From assembly GCA_030068145.1 (NCBI GenBank), contig JAPJBO010000032.1, positions 248,001 to 312,000 on the forward strand: a stretch of 64,000 nt of DNA. The letters are read 5' to 3'. The DNA comes from Diplonema papillatum. Its lineage: Eukaryota; Euglenozoa; Diplonemea; Diplonemida; Diplonemidae. Of this stretch, positions 1 through 12,153 are shown one piece after another; position 1 is the stretch's first letter, and every line of letters begins with the position of its first letter. The translations under genes and the position numbers were made by a program. Under the pieces are notes generated by a model, which was not told where the DNA came from, did not search any database, and was given only the letters and a program-made list of their open reading frames with translations.

Positions 1-1410
1 ATGTTTGGTAACAGTGGTAGTTGTATTTTGAACTTGATGTGCAGCTACCATCCGTGGCGATAGACTGCACATAGTACGTAGTAGTACAGAGCGAAGGGAG
101 AGCCTGCTGCACGGCGTAGGGGGGACAATTTCGTGGACTGCAAAGAAGAAAAAAAACGAAGAGAAACGCGTGGTCTTGTTTTACTTACTGAGAAACAGGA
201 CGAACCCAGGAGGAAGTGGGGGCACCTAGTTTAGCGGTGTCACGTCAACCCAGACATTTTCGATGCTGCCGCTGGGCAAGGCGGCAACAACCTGAACAAG
301 TCGCCACGGACGACCTTTTTTGGCACACGTCCTGTCGTGCTCGGCTTTTCTTGCGCCGCGTAGTGTGCCATTTGTCTCCGGTGCCCGAATCTGATGAGCC
401 CGACAACCCTTCCGACTCGGCGCACTTGCTTCTAGTATGGAACTCGTGTGTATGCATTAACACGATAGACTGCACAAGTTGCTACCGACTGCGAAATAAT
501 AGTCGTGCTTCTCCAACTGCCGAAGCAGCCGGACGGCAGACGCAAGGGACATGCCTTCCCTTCCTCTTTTCTTCTTACTCAACATAGTATTGTATTATTG
601 TCATGAACCATGACGTGGTGAACCGCCCCCGGCAGTCCTGACTGTTCAATCTGGGCCCGAAAGGTTTGCGCCTTGTGGTTATGGGGAAGTTGACCAGGCC
701 CCTGCTGCCTTCTGCAGACGGCTACAGCACGAGACCGCAGCAGCTTTGCAACTGGCGGCCTCTTCGAGTGTTTCCTTGCAAGCAGGTGCTTGTTCAAGGA
801 AAGGAGACTGCCATTCAAGATTGCCGATCAAAAAGGCCCCTCTACCACTCTCTTACCTATGACTGCCGGCACAGCCGTTGAAACGCTGGGGGGGTTCAAT
901 ATTTCAGGGCGACTTTCGTTGCAATGTTCTATAACGTAGTCTATTCATGATAAACCAACTACATATAAAAGGTGTCCCGGGATGCCGCTGCTTAACATAA
1001 ACTTTTTCAACCCTAGGGATATAAGGTAATTACACCTAACATAAAAGGTAGTGCATGCAGATCCGTGTGGTCCTTGTACTTAAAAGTTCCCAATGCTTAA
1101 CGGCTTTATCACGTGGGCGGCCCTGGGATTACGCCCTCAGGGGACACCACTTTATCTTTAGCCATACTTCAATGTTCTTGCACGCACGCAGAGTTCGCTT
1201 GAAACTATCTTCTGCGAACGAGGAGCCGGGTGCTGCCCTCTCGTGGGAACCAAGCAACTGCCACAAGTTGCAAACGGAATCTCCCGACAGCCGCCCCCCT
1301 GTTGAAACTCAGAACGCTCAACAAAATGAAAGCTCACCCGGCAGCTTTTTGCCCTTTCTTCAGTCCCAGTTCAAGCAATTTTTTTTTTTTTTAAGAGTAC
1401 ATCTGTACTG
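1..1410. other. Gene-poor stretch
   Basis: I see no supported gene here. The short open frames in both strands lack family motifs, splice structure or coding-like composition, and nothing matches the recognisable repeats found later in the window. Confidence 0.5.
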
Positions 1411-1530
1411 ACGGGAACATTTCCGGAACAACGGTTGCACATGAAAGAGAAAACGAAGCCAACGAAAAAGTGCTAATACAGGAAAACCCCCCCCAGAGAG
1501 GTTTATACACGCGAAGAACAAACCTTTGGT
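1411..1530 (+). repeat. Dispersed repeat fragment (copy also at 19485-19620)
   Basis: This stretch shares the core GGAACATTTCCGG, then AACAACGGTTGCACATG, and an 'AGAGGTTTA..AC..ACGCGAA' block in the same order with 19485-19620. The two copies differ by small insertions. It looks like a decayed dispersed repeat of unknown class. Confidence 0.55.
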
Positions 1531-2750
1531 CAGTTGATGCTGATCGTCCGTTGCTTCGTTTATCAGTGCAAGTCCCAACTCCGGAAATGTTCCCATTCTA
1601 AAATATGTATCGCTATGCAATAACTCGTCGGTCAGCAGCAACACTGCTTGTCAGAAGACTGTCATTAATCGACGCCAAACCGAAAAAAAAACATCCAAGA
1701 CTCCAACACCAACACCAGCGGTGGCTTACGTGCGAATGCTGCCGTTATGAATTTGCAAGCCTCTCCCCACCTACCCACGCACGAAAGTGCGAACGCGCAC
1801 ACAAAAATAGTTACCCGTGTTGTTCCTACCGTCAATGTCAAACAATATTTTCTTCGCTCTGCTTTCGACGCACGTCCAACCCCTTCCACTGAAGCTGGTC
1901 CTCCCACTCCTCACCCTGATGGAGCCTGCTGGCTTTGATTCGTTTTGATGAGAACGCAACGAATCTTGGGCGATCAATCCCACTACCTGCTTGGGTCATC
2001 TACCTGTGATAGGAGATCCTGCTTGGGTTCATCAGGAGATTGAGATGCATCGTGCTTCTGCCACCAAGTCTTGATTGCCATTCTCAGGTGTTTGGTGCCT
2101 CTTCTCACCTCCGTGTGGGAAAATGACGCGGTGGGCCGGATGGTACCCTCTTTCACCAGTGATAGGCCTTGATAGTTTGAGGGTAAAACGTAGTAATCTG
2201 CGGCGGCATTCGCCACTCAGGTGCCTCGTGATGAGACACGACAGTTCGATGCAGATCCGAGCGATTGGGAGTGGACTGGCTTCATCACTGGACTAGGCAC
2301 AACGAGCGACGCAAAACCACGTTGATTGAAGGTTCAGGCCTTTTCAACTAGTCACACGACACACGACTAGACCCATGCAATGGCTGGGACGGAATGGCGG
2401 TGGCTAGGAAGACTAGCCACCAATGCAACTAATCACTCGCGCGGTGAAACCAAAGGTACTCACCAACTGGTGACTGCCTTTAAAAGAGGTCTAGTAGTCC
2501 TTCATGGGCTCACTCCTTGATGAGGAGTCTTGCGCTCCTTTCTCTCTCGTTTTTTATTCGAAGAAGGCTCGACGCATAGCATAAAGCTATACGATGCACT
2601 GGAGGCCGTGTTGAATTTCCCTCCAGGCCATGTGAGTGCAACTGTGTGCCTTTGTCGAGCTGCACGGCAACCATGCATGCACATGAAGGCCCGGATTCCA
2701 TTGCGGTTGTGACATGGAGGCTTTCAGTCGCGCGTTCACTCTTGCCTTTG

Positions 2751-2777
2751 GCTGTGTGTGTGTGTGTGTGTGTGTGC
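2751..2777. repeat. (TG)n microsatellite
   Basis: A simple TG dinucleotide run of about 13 units, lying in otherwise unassigned sequence. Confidence 0.9.
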
Positions 2778-2812
2778 GTCAACGTCGTGTGTTTTTTGTG
2801 TTAACATTGCTT

Positions 2813-3060
2813 TGTTGGTACTAAAAATTAGTAGTTACATGAAACTTGCCAAAGCAGGTGAGTTCCGCTAGTGCACACAATCAAAAGAAAGCGCCATACG
2901 AATTATTTTTAGCCACATGCAATGTGTGAGGAAACTGAACCGCCCAAGTAGGACCTTCTGATCATGATCATTTGCCAAATTTGCCACCTGAAACCACGTC
3001 CAGGATTTGGGCTCAGGGTAGTGCGGTCAACGAAAACTCTAGTTTCTCAACAAAACTACG
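2813..3060 (+). repeat. Dispersed repeat related to 18098-18215 and 18895-18960
   Basis: The first 90 bp (TTGGTACTAA..ATTAG, then CTTGCCAAAGCA, then GTGAGTTCCGC) align in direct orientation with 18098-18215. The part near 3000-3050 (CAGGGTAGTGCGGTCAACGAA) matches the reverse complement of about 18895-18960. The same modules are therefore arranged differently in the two places, as expected for a rearranged or nested repeat. No coding potential is seen. Confidence 0.5.
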
Positions 3061-3374
3061 CATCTCTTTCTACTTTCTCCTACTCTCGCGGTGTACGGTT
3101 TTCAAAATCTAACGCACCCACCCCTCCCAGATTGGAAATCCAGGAGTCGAGGAGGAAATACTCGAGGGGCTGCCTTGTGCTTACTTCGAAGGAGGCTAGA
3201 GGGGGAGAAACAATACAACTACAAAGTGGGTCTTTTTTGTTGAACACTTACCCTTTCGCCCGCCACTAAACCCATATCCACCTGTGTTTCGTGTGGGCTA
3301 CAGCACATTACCTCCTTTGATCTATCGCAACTGGCAGTCTCCTCAAGCATTTCCTACAAAGCAGGTGCTTATCC

Positions 3375-3404
<30 letters not shown>
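3375..3404. repeat. poly(A) tract
   Basis: An adenine run of about 28 bases. It could be the tail of a retroposed sequence in plus orientation, but no element body is recognisable upstream. Confidence 0.8.
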
Positions 3405-3406
<2 letters not shown>

Positions 3407-3814
3407 CTGGTCCTGCGATGAAGAAAACTCCCTGTTCGTCAGTCTCCGTGCGTGTCTGTTGGACAGAAAAAAAAAAAAGAAAAGAAAAACAAGCTCCGTT
3501 CGTAGAAGAAAAAAATAACGACGAAAGACGGGGAAAATGAACAGTTCCCTTCCCTCAACCACGTCAATAATCCAACCACCCGCCCCACCTCCCAAGTATC
3601 TACCGTCCATCGGAGACTTCAAAACGCCGGCCCCTTCTAAACCGCAAAATGGCGCCAAGAAGAACAGAAGACTCCCGTCCTTCGTGGTTTCGATCCGCTT
3701 GTTGTTGTTCTTTGTGATGACTCTTTTTTTGTTTTCCGTTTGCACAACAGAGCTTCCGTAGGAGCTCTTCACTAAGAAACCCGTGAGTGAGCCAGTCCAC
3801 CCCTATTTCCCCTA

Positions 3815-4215
3815 TTTCCTGGAAGTTCCTCGAATTACATTCTGCTGTTTATCACAGTCTATCAGCAGTCTATCACAGGCCCGCACAGGCCATCATATCA
3901 GAGGCTATCACAGGCCATCATGCTGTGGGTACGTACCACCAGCCATACGTGCAGAGGAACCAACAGCATTACGGGGCTGTCATACGGTAGGGTGCGCCGG
4001 CGAGATGCTCGCGCTGCACCCTCACTGAGCCGGTCCACCTCCTGCTGATAGACAGCTGATAGACTGTGATAGACTGCGATGGTTTGGGTTAGTTTTGGGT
4101 TAGAATGCAAAGAATCTGTGGCGATAATCTGCATTAGAATGCAGAATATCTGTAGCGATGACCTGAATTTTCTGTGATGGCCTGTGATAGCCTATGATGG
4201 CCTGTGATAGCCACA
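3815..4215. repeat. TCTATCAC-type short tandem/dispersed repeat
   Basis: Degenerate copies of a 10-11 bp word (TCTATCACAG, GGCTATCACAG) occur on the plus strand at 3850-3920 and on the minus strand at 4045-4210, so the block is roughly palindromic at large scale. Related blocks lie at 33900-34050 and 56125-56265. Each is preceded by 'CTGCATCGAATTGCC'-like sequence and CTGTTTATCAC. At 4100-4140 the strand-reversed tail 'GCAAAGAATCTGTGGCGAT' also appears; it recurs at 48999-49100, 51300-51350 and 53140-53175. Confidence 0.6.
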
Positions 4216-4279
4216 GCCATCTATACTTATGTGGCAGCTACCGCTGCGGTGCCACGGTGGTGGTTTGCGCCACGCTTGG

Positions 4280-6200
4280 TAGTACGTAGCTACTGCTTGG
4301 TGTGTCAGGGGGTACCTGGCGGCGTAAGCATGTCAAACCAGGGCATATCGTTGTCGATCAGTGCCCGCTCAGGTGAGAGGAGCTTGGTTGCTCAGTAGTA
4401 AACACCTCTCGAAACCCCTTCCGACGGAGGAGAAAGAGGAAACCCAGATTCTCTCTTCCCTTCCTTTGTCGAAAGGCAGTTGCTCCCACAACGTTCGGGG
4501 TACCCACCAGGTACCACATAGAAGAACCGACACCGGTCTTTGAAAGAGAAGTGAACCAAGGTTGTTCCACTACCGCATTGTTCGCCCCTCCAGTCCAGCC
4601 CCCTCCAGTCCAGCAAAGGGAGGCGACGCAACCGCGCTTCCCTCGTGATCCAGCCCTCGCAGCTGAGATTTTCCGTACTACTCCTCTGCCCCCGCACCAC
4701 TCACCTGTACTCCTCGCTGCCCAGCTTTTTTAGCTGAGGCGCTTCGGTGTTCCGTAGTCCAGCTTCTGTAGCGGAGGTGCCATCTGTACGTTTCTCGGGG
4801 GGTCCAACCTTGAGACGGTTTCGGTAGTGTGACGATGGCCAACTTGCAGGGCTCCACATAAGTCGGGCAAGAGCCTTCGCGAGGGAACGCAGCTACCTAA
4901 AAAAGGTTCTCAAGCGAGCTTTAACTCTGAAAAGCAAAGGTAAGCAGTCAGCCACCCCGCCGCCACCACCCCCCTCCTACTATCGTCTGCGTGCCAAGCG
5001 AAGCTGTCTTGAAGACACACATTTTCTTCGGATGACGCTAGCACTAAGGTCTGCCGGTAACTTCAAAGATTCCGGGCTCAAAAAAAAAAAAAAAAATCGG
5101 GATCGACGGTAACATAAAAAAGTCCTTCCGAAGCAGGGGTGTATGTAACCTGGGACCCCGGACCCGGTTTTTTGAAAACGCAACTTTTTTTCTAACTTTC
5201 AGACAGGGATTTTCTTCTAGCTTTACTGCACAGCTTTACTGCACATGCACTGTTTTTCTAGGTTTGGGTTGTGTGTAGTCGGAGAGGTTGGCCTGTGAAG
5301 GAAATTGGCATCTGCACCTGTGTACTCATAGAAACCAGCCACAGTCAAACAAAAGCGACTGACAAATCAACATGCGCATCCCAGCAAGTGTGTCGAGTTC
5401 GTTCTGTCTTTCGAGTGTAACCCGAACAACAAGACGGCAACTTTTGGAGATAACTGGTAACACATCCTAGGATGTGTTCTTGCGGTGCCGCAGCTGCTCG
5501 TGACAACGGATCCACGTGTAGGTCAGCTTGACAACATTCTCTGGAGCTCATGTGAGATGAAACACGAATCTCCTCCTGCATGGCTCCTCTATGTTCTGCG
5601 CCATGTGGTCAATTCACTATGCACCTACCAGGGACACCCAACTACGAAGGTATCAGCATCCTCTGTCCCCTGACACACGAACCAGACAAAGGCGTGTGGA
5701 ACTTAGCCACAGGCTACGCTGAACCACGACTTTTCTGTTTCAGCATAACTTAGAGGTCCAGACCTCTATGTTCCACTGTACTGCTTGCGTTGCGGTCCAA
5801 CGTACTCCGAGGTAGTCTACGGCTACGTTCCAAATGCCTGGACGATAACGACTTCCAGGATGCAGCCTTAGAGGATGCACTTTCCCTTGAAATCATGCTG
5901 TTGGGGCCTTGTGCTTGCAGATGAGATAGAAGTTGCCAATAAGCCATTCCGGAGACTTACAGCCCAAAATGGGTGGCAAACAGGCCTTTTGTCACAGTTT
6001 TTGCCCTGTACGAAAGTTAGAAAAAACCCGGGACCCCGGTCAGGAAAAGCCTCCAAAACCCATACACCCCTGGTCCTTCGGGATCGACGGTAACACACAA
6101 AAACTTTCACTCTAAAAAAAAAAAAAAAAAAAGTATCGTCGACCGCACAAAAAAGAACGCTTCGAAAGAATTCCGAAAAAGATAAAGAACAAGTGAAGAA
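4280..6200. other. Unassigned sequence with homopolymer runs
   Basis: No gene is supported. The stretch holds short A-runs (5080-5095, 6114-6132) and a partial copy of the dispersed 50-bp motif near 4893-4935 (TTCTCAAGCGAGCTTTAACT). The small open frames look like chance frames. Confidence 0.45.
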
Positions 6201-6202
6201 CA

Positions 6203-7540
6203 CCCCCCCCCCCCCCCCTTCTGCTTCTACTAACGGGGCCTTCTCCCCGTGACGGATTCGCCTGTGCTCTAGTAGCACGGGTGGTCCTGGCTGTGACGAG
6301 CTACGAACAGCCGCCTGACAAACCAGACTCACACCGCAGTCCTGTCTGCAGACATCCAGGTTCCACGCTGATGATGGTCCGCCTTATGTGTCCGTGGCTT
6401 AAAGGACCGAAACACGGCGCAGACGGGACCAGTGCGGTGTTGAGCACATACCCATTCCAAGCACGTTCTTGCAAACCCCCCCCTTCTGCTACTACTAACG
6501 ATGGCTCTCCCTCCGATCCGACGAGGCGGACAGAAGCTGCCCGTGCTGCGCACGAAAAGTACCAGTACCACGCTATACAGCGGTCTTTCCGTGTTATACG
6601 GGTGATCAGCAGCGGTTACGCTTGATCCCAGCATTGCCCCGCTTCCCGGCTTCTCAAGTCACGAAGCGGTCCAAAAAGAAAAAGAAAAAGAGAACGGATT
6701 GATAGCACCCCAAACCACCCAAAAGGAAGGATACCAAGAAACATCGAAAGACACCAGACTGTACATCAACCCCGGTTGATTGTCGGCAACACAAACGGGG
6801 ACCACCCTTTGGATGCCCCGCGGAGTGATGGGGGGGAGTTCAACCAAGAAAAGTCACGACTTCAAGTAGCAACCAAAAGCAACTCTTCGGGCCGGAAAGT
6901 ATACAACCGGGGTGAAGCGAAGGATTGGTAGAAAACACCGTTGCTAAACCCTTGGCCTGAAACTAGAAACGTTTCTCGTACAAGAACGGCCGCGTCTCGC
7001 CCTTTTTCAGCAGCCTCGCGATAGGACAGTCTGACGCCCTGCTGCCTCTTGATTGGCTGCGGATAGAGCTTGGGAGAGGGGGCTCGTTCTCGGCAACAAG
7101 TTCGGCGCCCCTAATCCAAGCAACGTTTCTCTGCTGTATATCTGAGGAACATCACGGCAAAGAAGAAAGAGCATTCCTTGTTGCCCACTTTCAAGGGAAG
7201 ACGGGGGCCACTCGGATGTCGAGCGAAAGGAAAACCACGACCTGAAATAGTTACCAACACAAAAGAGTCAAAGAGTACGTACAGTATTGAGTAGAGAAGA
7301 GTACGAGTGTAAAAGAGTGCAAATTATCGAACCGACGGAAACTACCGCCAAAAAAAAAAAAGTATTCTTGACTTCCCTCCTTTCACAAAACCAGTACCGT
7401 TAACAACGACCCCCCTTCCGTGTGCCGAGCTACGCACAGCCGCCAGACCAATCGGACTCACACCGCTGTCCTGACTGCATCGAGCTCCACGCTGATGATG
7501 GCCCGCCTGATGTGGCCGTGGCTTAGCCCAGAAGGCTTTC
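6203..7540 (+). repeat. Local direct duplication (6291-6410 vs 7425-7535)
   Basis: The two blocks share GAGCTACG.ACAGCCGCC, CAGACTCACACCGC and CCACGCTGATGATGG..CGCCT in the same order and spacing. A second internal duplication pairs the C-runs with CTTCTGCT.CTACTAACG at 6210-6240 and 6479-6503. This is non-coding repeat structure of unknown class. Confidence 0.6.
6667..6800 (+). repeat. Copy of the sulfotransferase 5' leader
   Basis: This block matches 60962-61075, the sequence ending about 10 bp before the sulfotransferase start codon. Shared words in order are AAGGAAGGATA.CAAGAAA, TCGAAAGACACCAGACT, ACATCAACCCC and GGTTGATTGTCGGC. No sulfotransferase coding sequence follows here. Either both places carry the same dispersed repeat or this is a duplicated promoter/leader fragment. 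Confidence 0.7.
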
Positions 7541-8343
7541 TACCTTCCTCCCCCCACCGACAGATTGAATCGAATACGACCAGTGTTACAGTTTACTGAG
7601 GGAAAAGGAGCAAAACGCATGGCTAGACGAGCACGACCGCCTCGAATCGACACCGGAAGAATTCGGGGTGGGGCTGGCTTCGACGACTAGTAATATCCCG
7701 GTAAATGGTAGCACTCCGAAACTAGCTCGAACCAACAGGATCAAAGAATGTCAGTCACACCTTCCCGATTCTTTTTCGGCCAGAAGGCGCCTGCTCCAAT
7801 TCCGGTGTTGAACACAGAACCAACTGGCGGCGAGTATTTCTAGGAAAAGGAAAGAGAAAGGATCAAAAGCGCACGTAAAAAGGAAAAAGATGATGGCCGA
7901 ACCACCGACGATCAACAACGAAGGTGCTCGCTGCCCACGTCTCGTGTGCCTTCACAAACGGGTTCACGGGTGTCGTCGCAGCTATGCCAGGGGCGCGGCT
8001 GGCTCATTGCCCGCAACACTGTTTCGGTTTGCGAGGGCTAGCTCGGCTCCGCACGAGAGGCCTAGCATTACCCCTCCGCCTAGCGCTGCAGATGTTCTAC
8101 CCACGTGTGACTACGTATGTGTGTATAATACCACCACACCGTGCTGCTGAGGACCTAGGGATGGGTACAGATCCACCCCAGGACCTAGTATCCACCCACC
8201 TCAGCAGCTCCTGAGGACGAGGTAGCAGACCCCGTAGAATACCACCTCACCTACGTAGCACCTTAAGGGGCGCTAAGAGGTGATATGGTGGACCACTACC
8301 CTTGAAAAAAAGCAGCGTTTAAAGGATAGCCCCACTGCCGAAA
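7541..8343. other. Unassigned sequence
   Basis: I see no gene, RNA or clear repeat here. The open frames near 7890-8210 overlap one another in different frames and show no motif. Confidence 0.4.
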
Positions 8344-8398
8344 GTCGTCCGGAGGCTGTAAAAAACCCCGGTGGTGCAAGCGTACTTTCACTCTAAAA
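8344..8398 (+). repeat. Dispersed ~50-bp motif, copy 1
   Basis: A copy of the motif built from CCGGAGAC, TAAAACCCCGG, CAAGCGAACTTTCACT and CTAAA. This copy reads GTCGTCCGGAGGC, then ACCCCGG, then CAAGCGTACTTTCACTCTAA. Other copies are listed under 9241, 28078, 47343 and 47788, with weaker ones at 15370 and 18747 (reverse strand). Confidence 0.75.
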
Positions 8399-9240
8399 GG
8401 AGGTTCTTCCGGACCGTGCAACCCCCGATCTCCAACCCGGACATTCTCGCCGTAGAACGTTCGACCGGGTGCGGACTGCGAATCACAGCTCAACCAACAC
8501 TTCGACGGCGGTTGACAACCGCCCCGAAGCAAAGATGGAACGAGGCACGCCGTTTCCTTCTGGTAGCGGAGTACTGCTACTAGCAGCGGACCCATGACCT
8601 TACTACGCTGTGCACACCGTTGGCCTCAGCCGGAAACGGCTCTCAGCTCTCACGAGCGGGTTCGGCCACAGCCGGCCTCGTCTCGCACGGTTTCATCCAC
8701 TTTTTAGCCTCAAAGCCGGTCAGCCTGACGCCACTGCTGCTGTCGGATTAAAAAAAAACGAAGTCGCCAGACTTCAGAACGACGAAGAAATCGACCGCGC
8801 GGGGGGGGGAAAATAAAAACTTTTGAAAAAGGGGGACACCAAAAATAATCCTCAATCCAAAAAAGAACGCCCTCGAAGGCAACTGACTGCGGCGAATTTC
8901 GCCGGAACCACACAAAAGCTATTCCGGCCCTTGTCGCAGAGGTTCTTCGCATCCTTCGCTCCCCTCATGAAGCGTAAATGGGTCTTTCGTGTGTTGCCAA
9001 GGAGAAGCAACACATCCTCTGTTAAATACACGAAAAGAGACGGTCAGACGGAACCAAGAAGACAGACAGTCACCTACTGCGGCACCATACTGAGGAGGGC
9101 CTACCGTAAGTAAGGTATGTGGACAATGGCCGAAACCACCAATGACCAACGACCAAGGTACCCACCGATCCTCTTACCTCGTGTAACCACCACTCTTACG
9201 ACACTCAGAGCACAAAGAATATCTTCCCTTACCGACGAAG

Positions 9241-9292
9241 GTCACCCGGAGACTTTAAAACCCCGGAGTTTCAAGCGAACTTTCACTCTAAA
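9241..9292 (+). repeat. Dispersed ~50-bp motif, copy 2 (near consensus)
   Basis: This is the clearest copy: GTCACCCGGAGACTTTAAAA, then CCCCGGAGTTTCAAGCG, then AACTTTCACTCTAAA. About 45 bp downstream there is a short palindromic GGGGGATTCGACCCCCC. The sequences on either side share nothing with the flanks of the other copies beyond a few bases (CCGAAGGTC) just upstream. Confidence 0.8.
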
Positions 9293-9835
9293 TAAAAGTG
9301 GACACAATACGGGCTGCTCCCCAATGCGCTCGAGGGGGATTCGACCCCCCCTTTAGAGCCCACTTGAACACATTTCTGACCCGAAGTAACCAACCGATTA
9401 AAGCTGGGGTTGGTTGCGAGAAATACTCCGGACTGTTTCTCAGTTCGCACTGGAAGATCCATCGCGGTGTTGCCGTGGAAGCTAAAGTCACTAGTCGAAG
9501 CTGGGTCTATGTGAAGGAACAGCCCGCTCGGCCTTCCCCACGAAGACTCGAGGCCATGTATTTTAACGTCCCATCCCAGCAAAGGGAAACTAAGCCGATC
9601 CATCCCCTCCACGTGTACCGTTAAAGACAGCACCATGCAATTCTATGCAGCTCCAGGGATAGAGACCTGATAGACCGTGGTGCAGCGTGATCCACCACGA
9701 TCATATCTCGTGCGTGTAAAGTCGAGTTAATGGGTGCGTTAGCCCCTTCGGAAAAAGGACACGTCAAACCTTTGGCCATGCCCTGCGGCTTGTACTGCGT
9801 CGGCTTCCGTAAAACCGACACATACCGTCTACAGG

Positions 9836-10073
9836 GGTGTGTGTCTACCAGCGGCAATTGAATCTGTTCTGATCTGTGTACTGTCAGTACACAGCTCCGA
9901 CCGCTGTGGTACGCCTGCTTTGGGCTCACTCAGACCTTTCCATTTTTCGAGCAAAAAGGAAGCAAAAGTAAAACAGTTCTCAAAAAAATATCCCACTCTA
10001 AAAAGAGTTGCCTATGCTTGTTCCAATTCATTTTCTCCGTCCCCTCCTTCCTTTTCTTCGTGTTGCCAGTCGG
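9836..10073 (+). repeat. Inverted repeat, left arm (partner 15656-15903)
   Basis: About 240 bp reappear in reverse complement at 15656-15903, with long runs of identity such as GCGGCAATTGAATCTGTTCT and TTCATTTTCTCCGTCCC. At 9874-9894 each arm contains a perfect 21-bp palindrome with arm CTGTGTACTG around a single central base. A stretch reading (on the minus strand) GCCCAAAGCAGGCGT resembles the conserved 18S rRNA block also seen at 37540, but no other rRNA similarity is visible. Confidence 0.85.
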
Positions 10074-10790
10074 ATAGGGACCTTACGATTCGCGTCTCGC
10101 CGTCAAATTCGGGTAGAAGTAGCGGTACTTTATGACATGAAACGGACAGCTAGCCCCGACGGTGACCGACAGCGACTTCGGAGGGTAGTAGGCGTGGATG
10201 GTAAAAAGAAAGTGACGATGCTGAACATAGTGAAGAAAGCGAGGATGGATCAGTGAAAAGGATAGCGACAGTATCTTGTACTCGTTTAGAATCCTGTTGC
10301 GCTTACACCGTCAACGGTCAACACAGCAGAGCCTCCCAACACCGCGGGTTGGTAGTTTTAAGAGGCACCTCCTGAGCTAAAAATGCGGAAGAGAGCCCCA
10401 GTGTCCGACCCGACTCCAAAACTGTGGTTGGTTAACCTTAAAAAGAGACCTGCTTCCCGAAAAACGGCCTTGGTTAATTTGAAAAGTGACAAGTCCTGGT
10501 TGGGTGGTTGATCAGTAGGCTAGCCTCCCTGAGAAGCCTGAGGGTTTCGGCTCGCGCCATACACACCAACACGCAATGGTTTTCGATGCACTTTCTGTTT
10601 CCAGCCAGTTTTTAGTCCTAGCAATCTTGCGGGTTGCCCTAATGTGTTGTGCAGGCTAAAAAGGCGTAGGCAGCGTGTTTTGGTGGTTGATTAGGATTCC
10701 TCACCTGAAAATGACAACAGGGTAGATACAAGTGGGAGAACGATCAAGCAGCACGCACAAACAAAACGAAGCGCCTGTCTTTTTTGTGGT
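10074..10790. other. Unassigned sequence
   Basis: I see no gene and no repeat with a partner elsewhere in the window. Confidence 0.4.
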
Positions 10791-10870
10791 TAAACAAGAA
10801 GGTTGGGGGACGCGGGAACACCGGAGAGCCGCGACCGTTTCATTTACCCAACGCAACGCATGGAATCCGT
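10791..10870 (+). repeat. 80-bp direct repeat, left copy
   Basis: Eighty bases from TTAAACAAGAAGG to ATGGAATCCG are identical to 14331-14410. The last ten bases include the start codon used by STPG1 in the right copy. Here they encode, on the other strand, the final residues of the 435-codon ORF. The two copies bracket a 3.5-kb segment with its own ORFs and tandem array. Confidence 0.95.
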
Positions 10871-12151
10871 GGCTTGCATACCTTTGCCTCCTACCTTCAA
10901 TGTGGTCTTCGGAAATGGGGGCAGAGGCGCCTCCGACTGAGGCTCCTCCACCCGTCGCGTCTTCGCAGCCGGCGCCTCGGTTCCTGGAGCGAACTGGCGC
11001 TTGAGGCTGATCTGGTCTAACACTTCTCTGTCGAGGCTGACCAGCATGCGCCATGCGTCCTCATCAGTCGTCGTCAATGACAGCCTGCGCCTCAGCTTTG
11101 CGTCATACTCCACCGCTACTGCCTGGCTCACCCGCGATGCGAGCTCTTCCAGCACCGCCGAGTAGCTCAGCGCCGCCCCCAGTGTCCTGCTCCCGTGGTT
11201 CACTGAGTGCACGCCCGTCGTCTCCTGGGCGAAGCAGCCCGTTACCCCCCAGCAAACAATCAGCCTCTGCAGCGCTGCAAGCTGCATGTTGAACGGGAGC
11301 CGCACCCCGTTCTCCTTCTGCGCGGTTCTCATCAGGGACGTGCTGATCGCCCGGTCGACCGCTCCGTCCGCAGAGTTCTCGAGTTCCCGGCCGACGCTCT
11401 CCCAGAAGAGCTCCTTGTCCCCTCTGTCTAGAGTGGAGCTGCCGTTCTCCGGGTCCTTCCAGTCCCTATCTCTTGGGACCCAAGGCGCGCGTTTTAAGTC
11501 GACCAGGGGAAAGCTCCTCTCCTCCTGCTCTTGCTTGCACCTGACGGTGTCCACCATCTCCTGCGTCGGCTTCAACATCCCGTACACCGCCGTCAGCTCC
11601 ATCTTGGGCCAAGCCTCCTCCACCAGAACTCGCCGAACCGGAAGTTTCCTGCTGCTGGAGAGCTTTCTCTCGGCGTCCCTCTTCTGCACCTCGAACCTCT
11701 CGACCAGCTTCCTAATCTTGAGGCAGACCGAGATCTCCTTCGGCTTCAGGCCTTCGTGGCGCATGTCCGCCGCAGCCTCGTACACTGAAACGAACTCGGT
11801 GACGCTCAGGCACGCAACTTTCACGAGAGTCCGAAGAAGTACCCTGAAGCCCTCCCGACAGAAGAAGGCGTCGGACCCGGTCGCTCTCCCCGCAGTCACC
11901 ACCTCGTAGAACACTGTCGTCATCAGCTGGCGCCTCTGCTCCGCAGACAAGTTATCTGCCGGCGCTAGCGGCTGCGCCGGATCCAAGCCAAGGTTGTCGT
12001 ACGCCTGTCTCATGTCGGAGTCGACTCCTAGGGCTCCATCCGCCGGCAGAAGCCTTTTCCGCCATCGATCTTCCGTTATCGACTCCATTCTTCCTTCGTA
12101 GTTAGTTCCTTCACTCCTGCTCGAGATGGTGGCACTTGAATACAGATGCAT
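10844..12151 (-). CDS. Uncharacterised 435-aa helical protein of a probable mobile element
   Basis: A long uninterrupted reverse-strand frame of 435 codons in GC-rich, coding-like sequence. I do not recognise the family. It looks soluble and mostly alpha-helical: no signal peptide or membrane segment, a charged middle part (KIRKLVERFEVQKRDAERKL, about residues 145-165) and a basic, Pro-rich tail (residues 390-435). A second start near residue 22 (MESITEDRW) may be the real one, since the first 20 residues lie against the tandem array. The gene points away from the array at 12154-13245, with a retroelement-like ORF diverging on its far side. The whole block sits between 80-bp direct repeats, so I infer an element-borne structural or accessory protein. 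The last codons fall inside the direct repeat, so the natural C-terminus may have been lost. Confidence 0.6.
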   Translation of the reverse strand: MHLYSSATISSRSEGTNYEGRMESITEDRWRKRLLPADGALGVDSDMRQAYDNLGLDPAQPLAPADNLSAEQRRQLMTTVFYEVVTAGRATGSDAFFCREGFRVLLRTLVKVACLSVTEFVSVYEAAADMRHEGLKPKEISVCLKIRKLVERFEVQKRDAERKLSSSRKLPVRRVLVEEAWPKMELTAVYGMLKPTQEMVDTVRCKQEQEERSFPLVDLKRAPWVPRDRDWKDPENGSSTLDRGDKELFWESVGRELENSADGAVDRAISTSLMRTAQKENGVRLPFNMQLAALQRLIVCWGVTGCFAQETTGVHSVNHGSRTLGAALSYSAVLEELASRVSQAVAVEYDAKLRRRLSLTTTDEDAWRMLVSLDREVLDQISLKRQFAPGTEAPAAKTRRVEEPQSEAPLPPFPKTTLKVGGKGMQATDSMRCVG

Positions 12152-12153
12152 GC

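Noticed and set aside
9315-9360. tRNA T-arm at GGGGGATTCGACCCCCC
   Set aside because: Only a short palindrome; no cloverleaf can be drawn around it.
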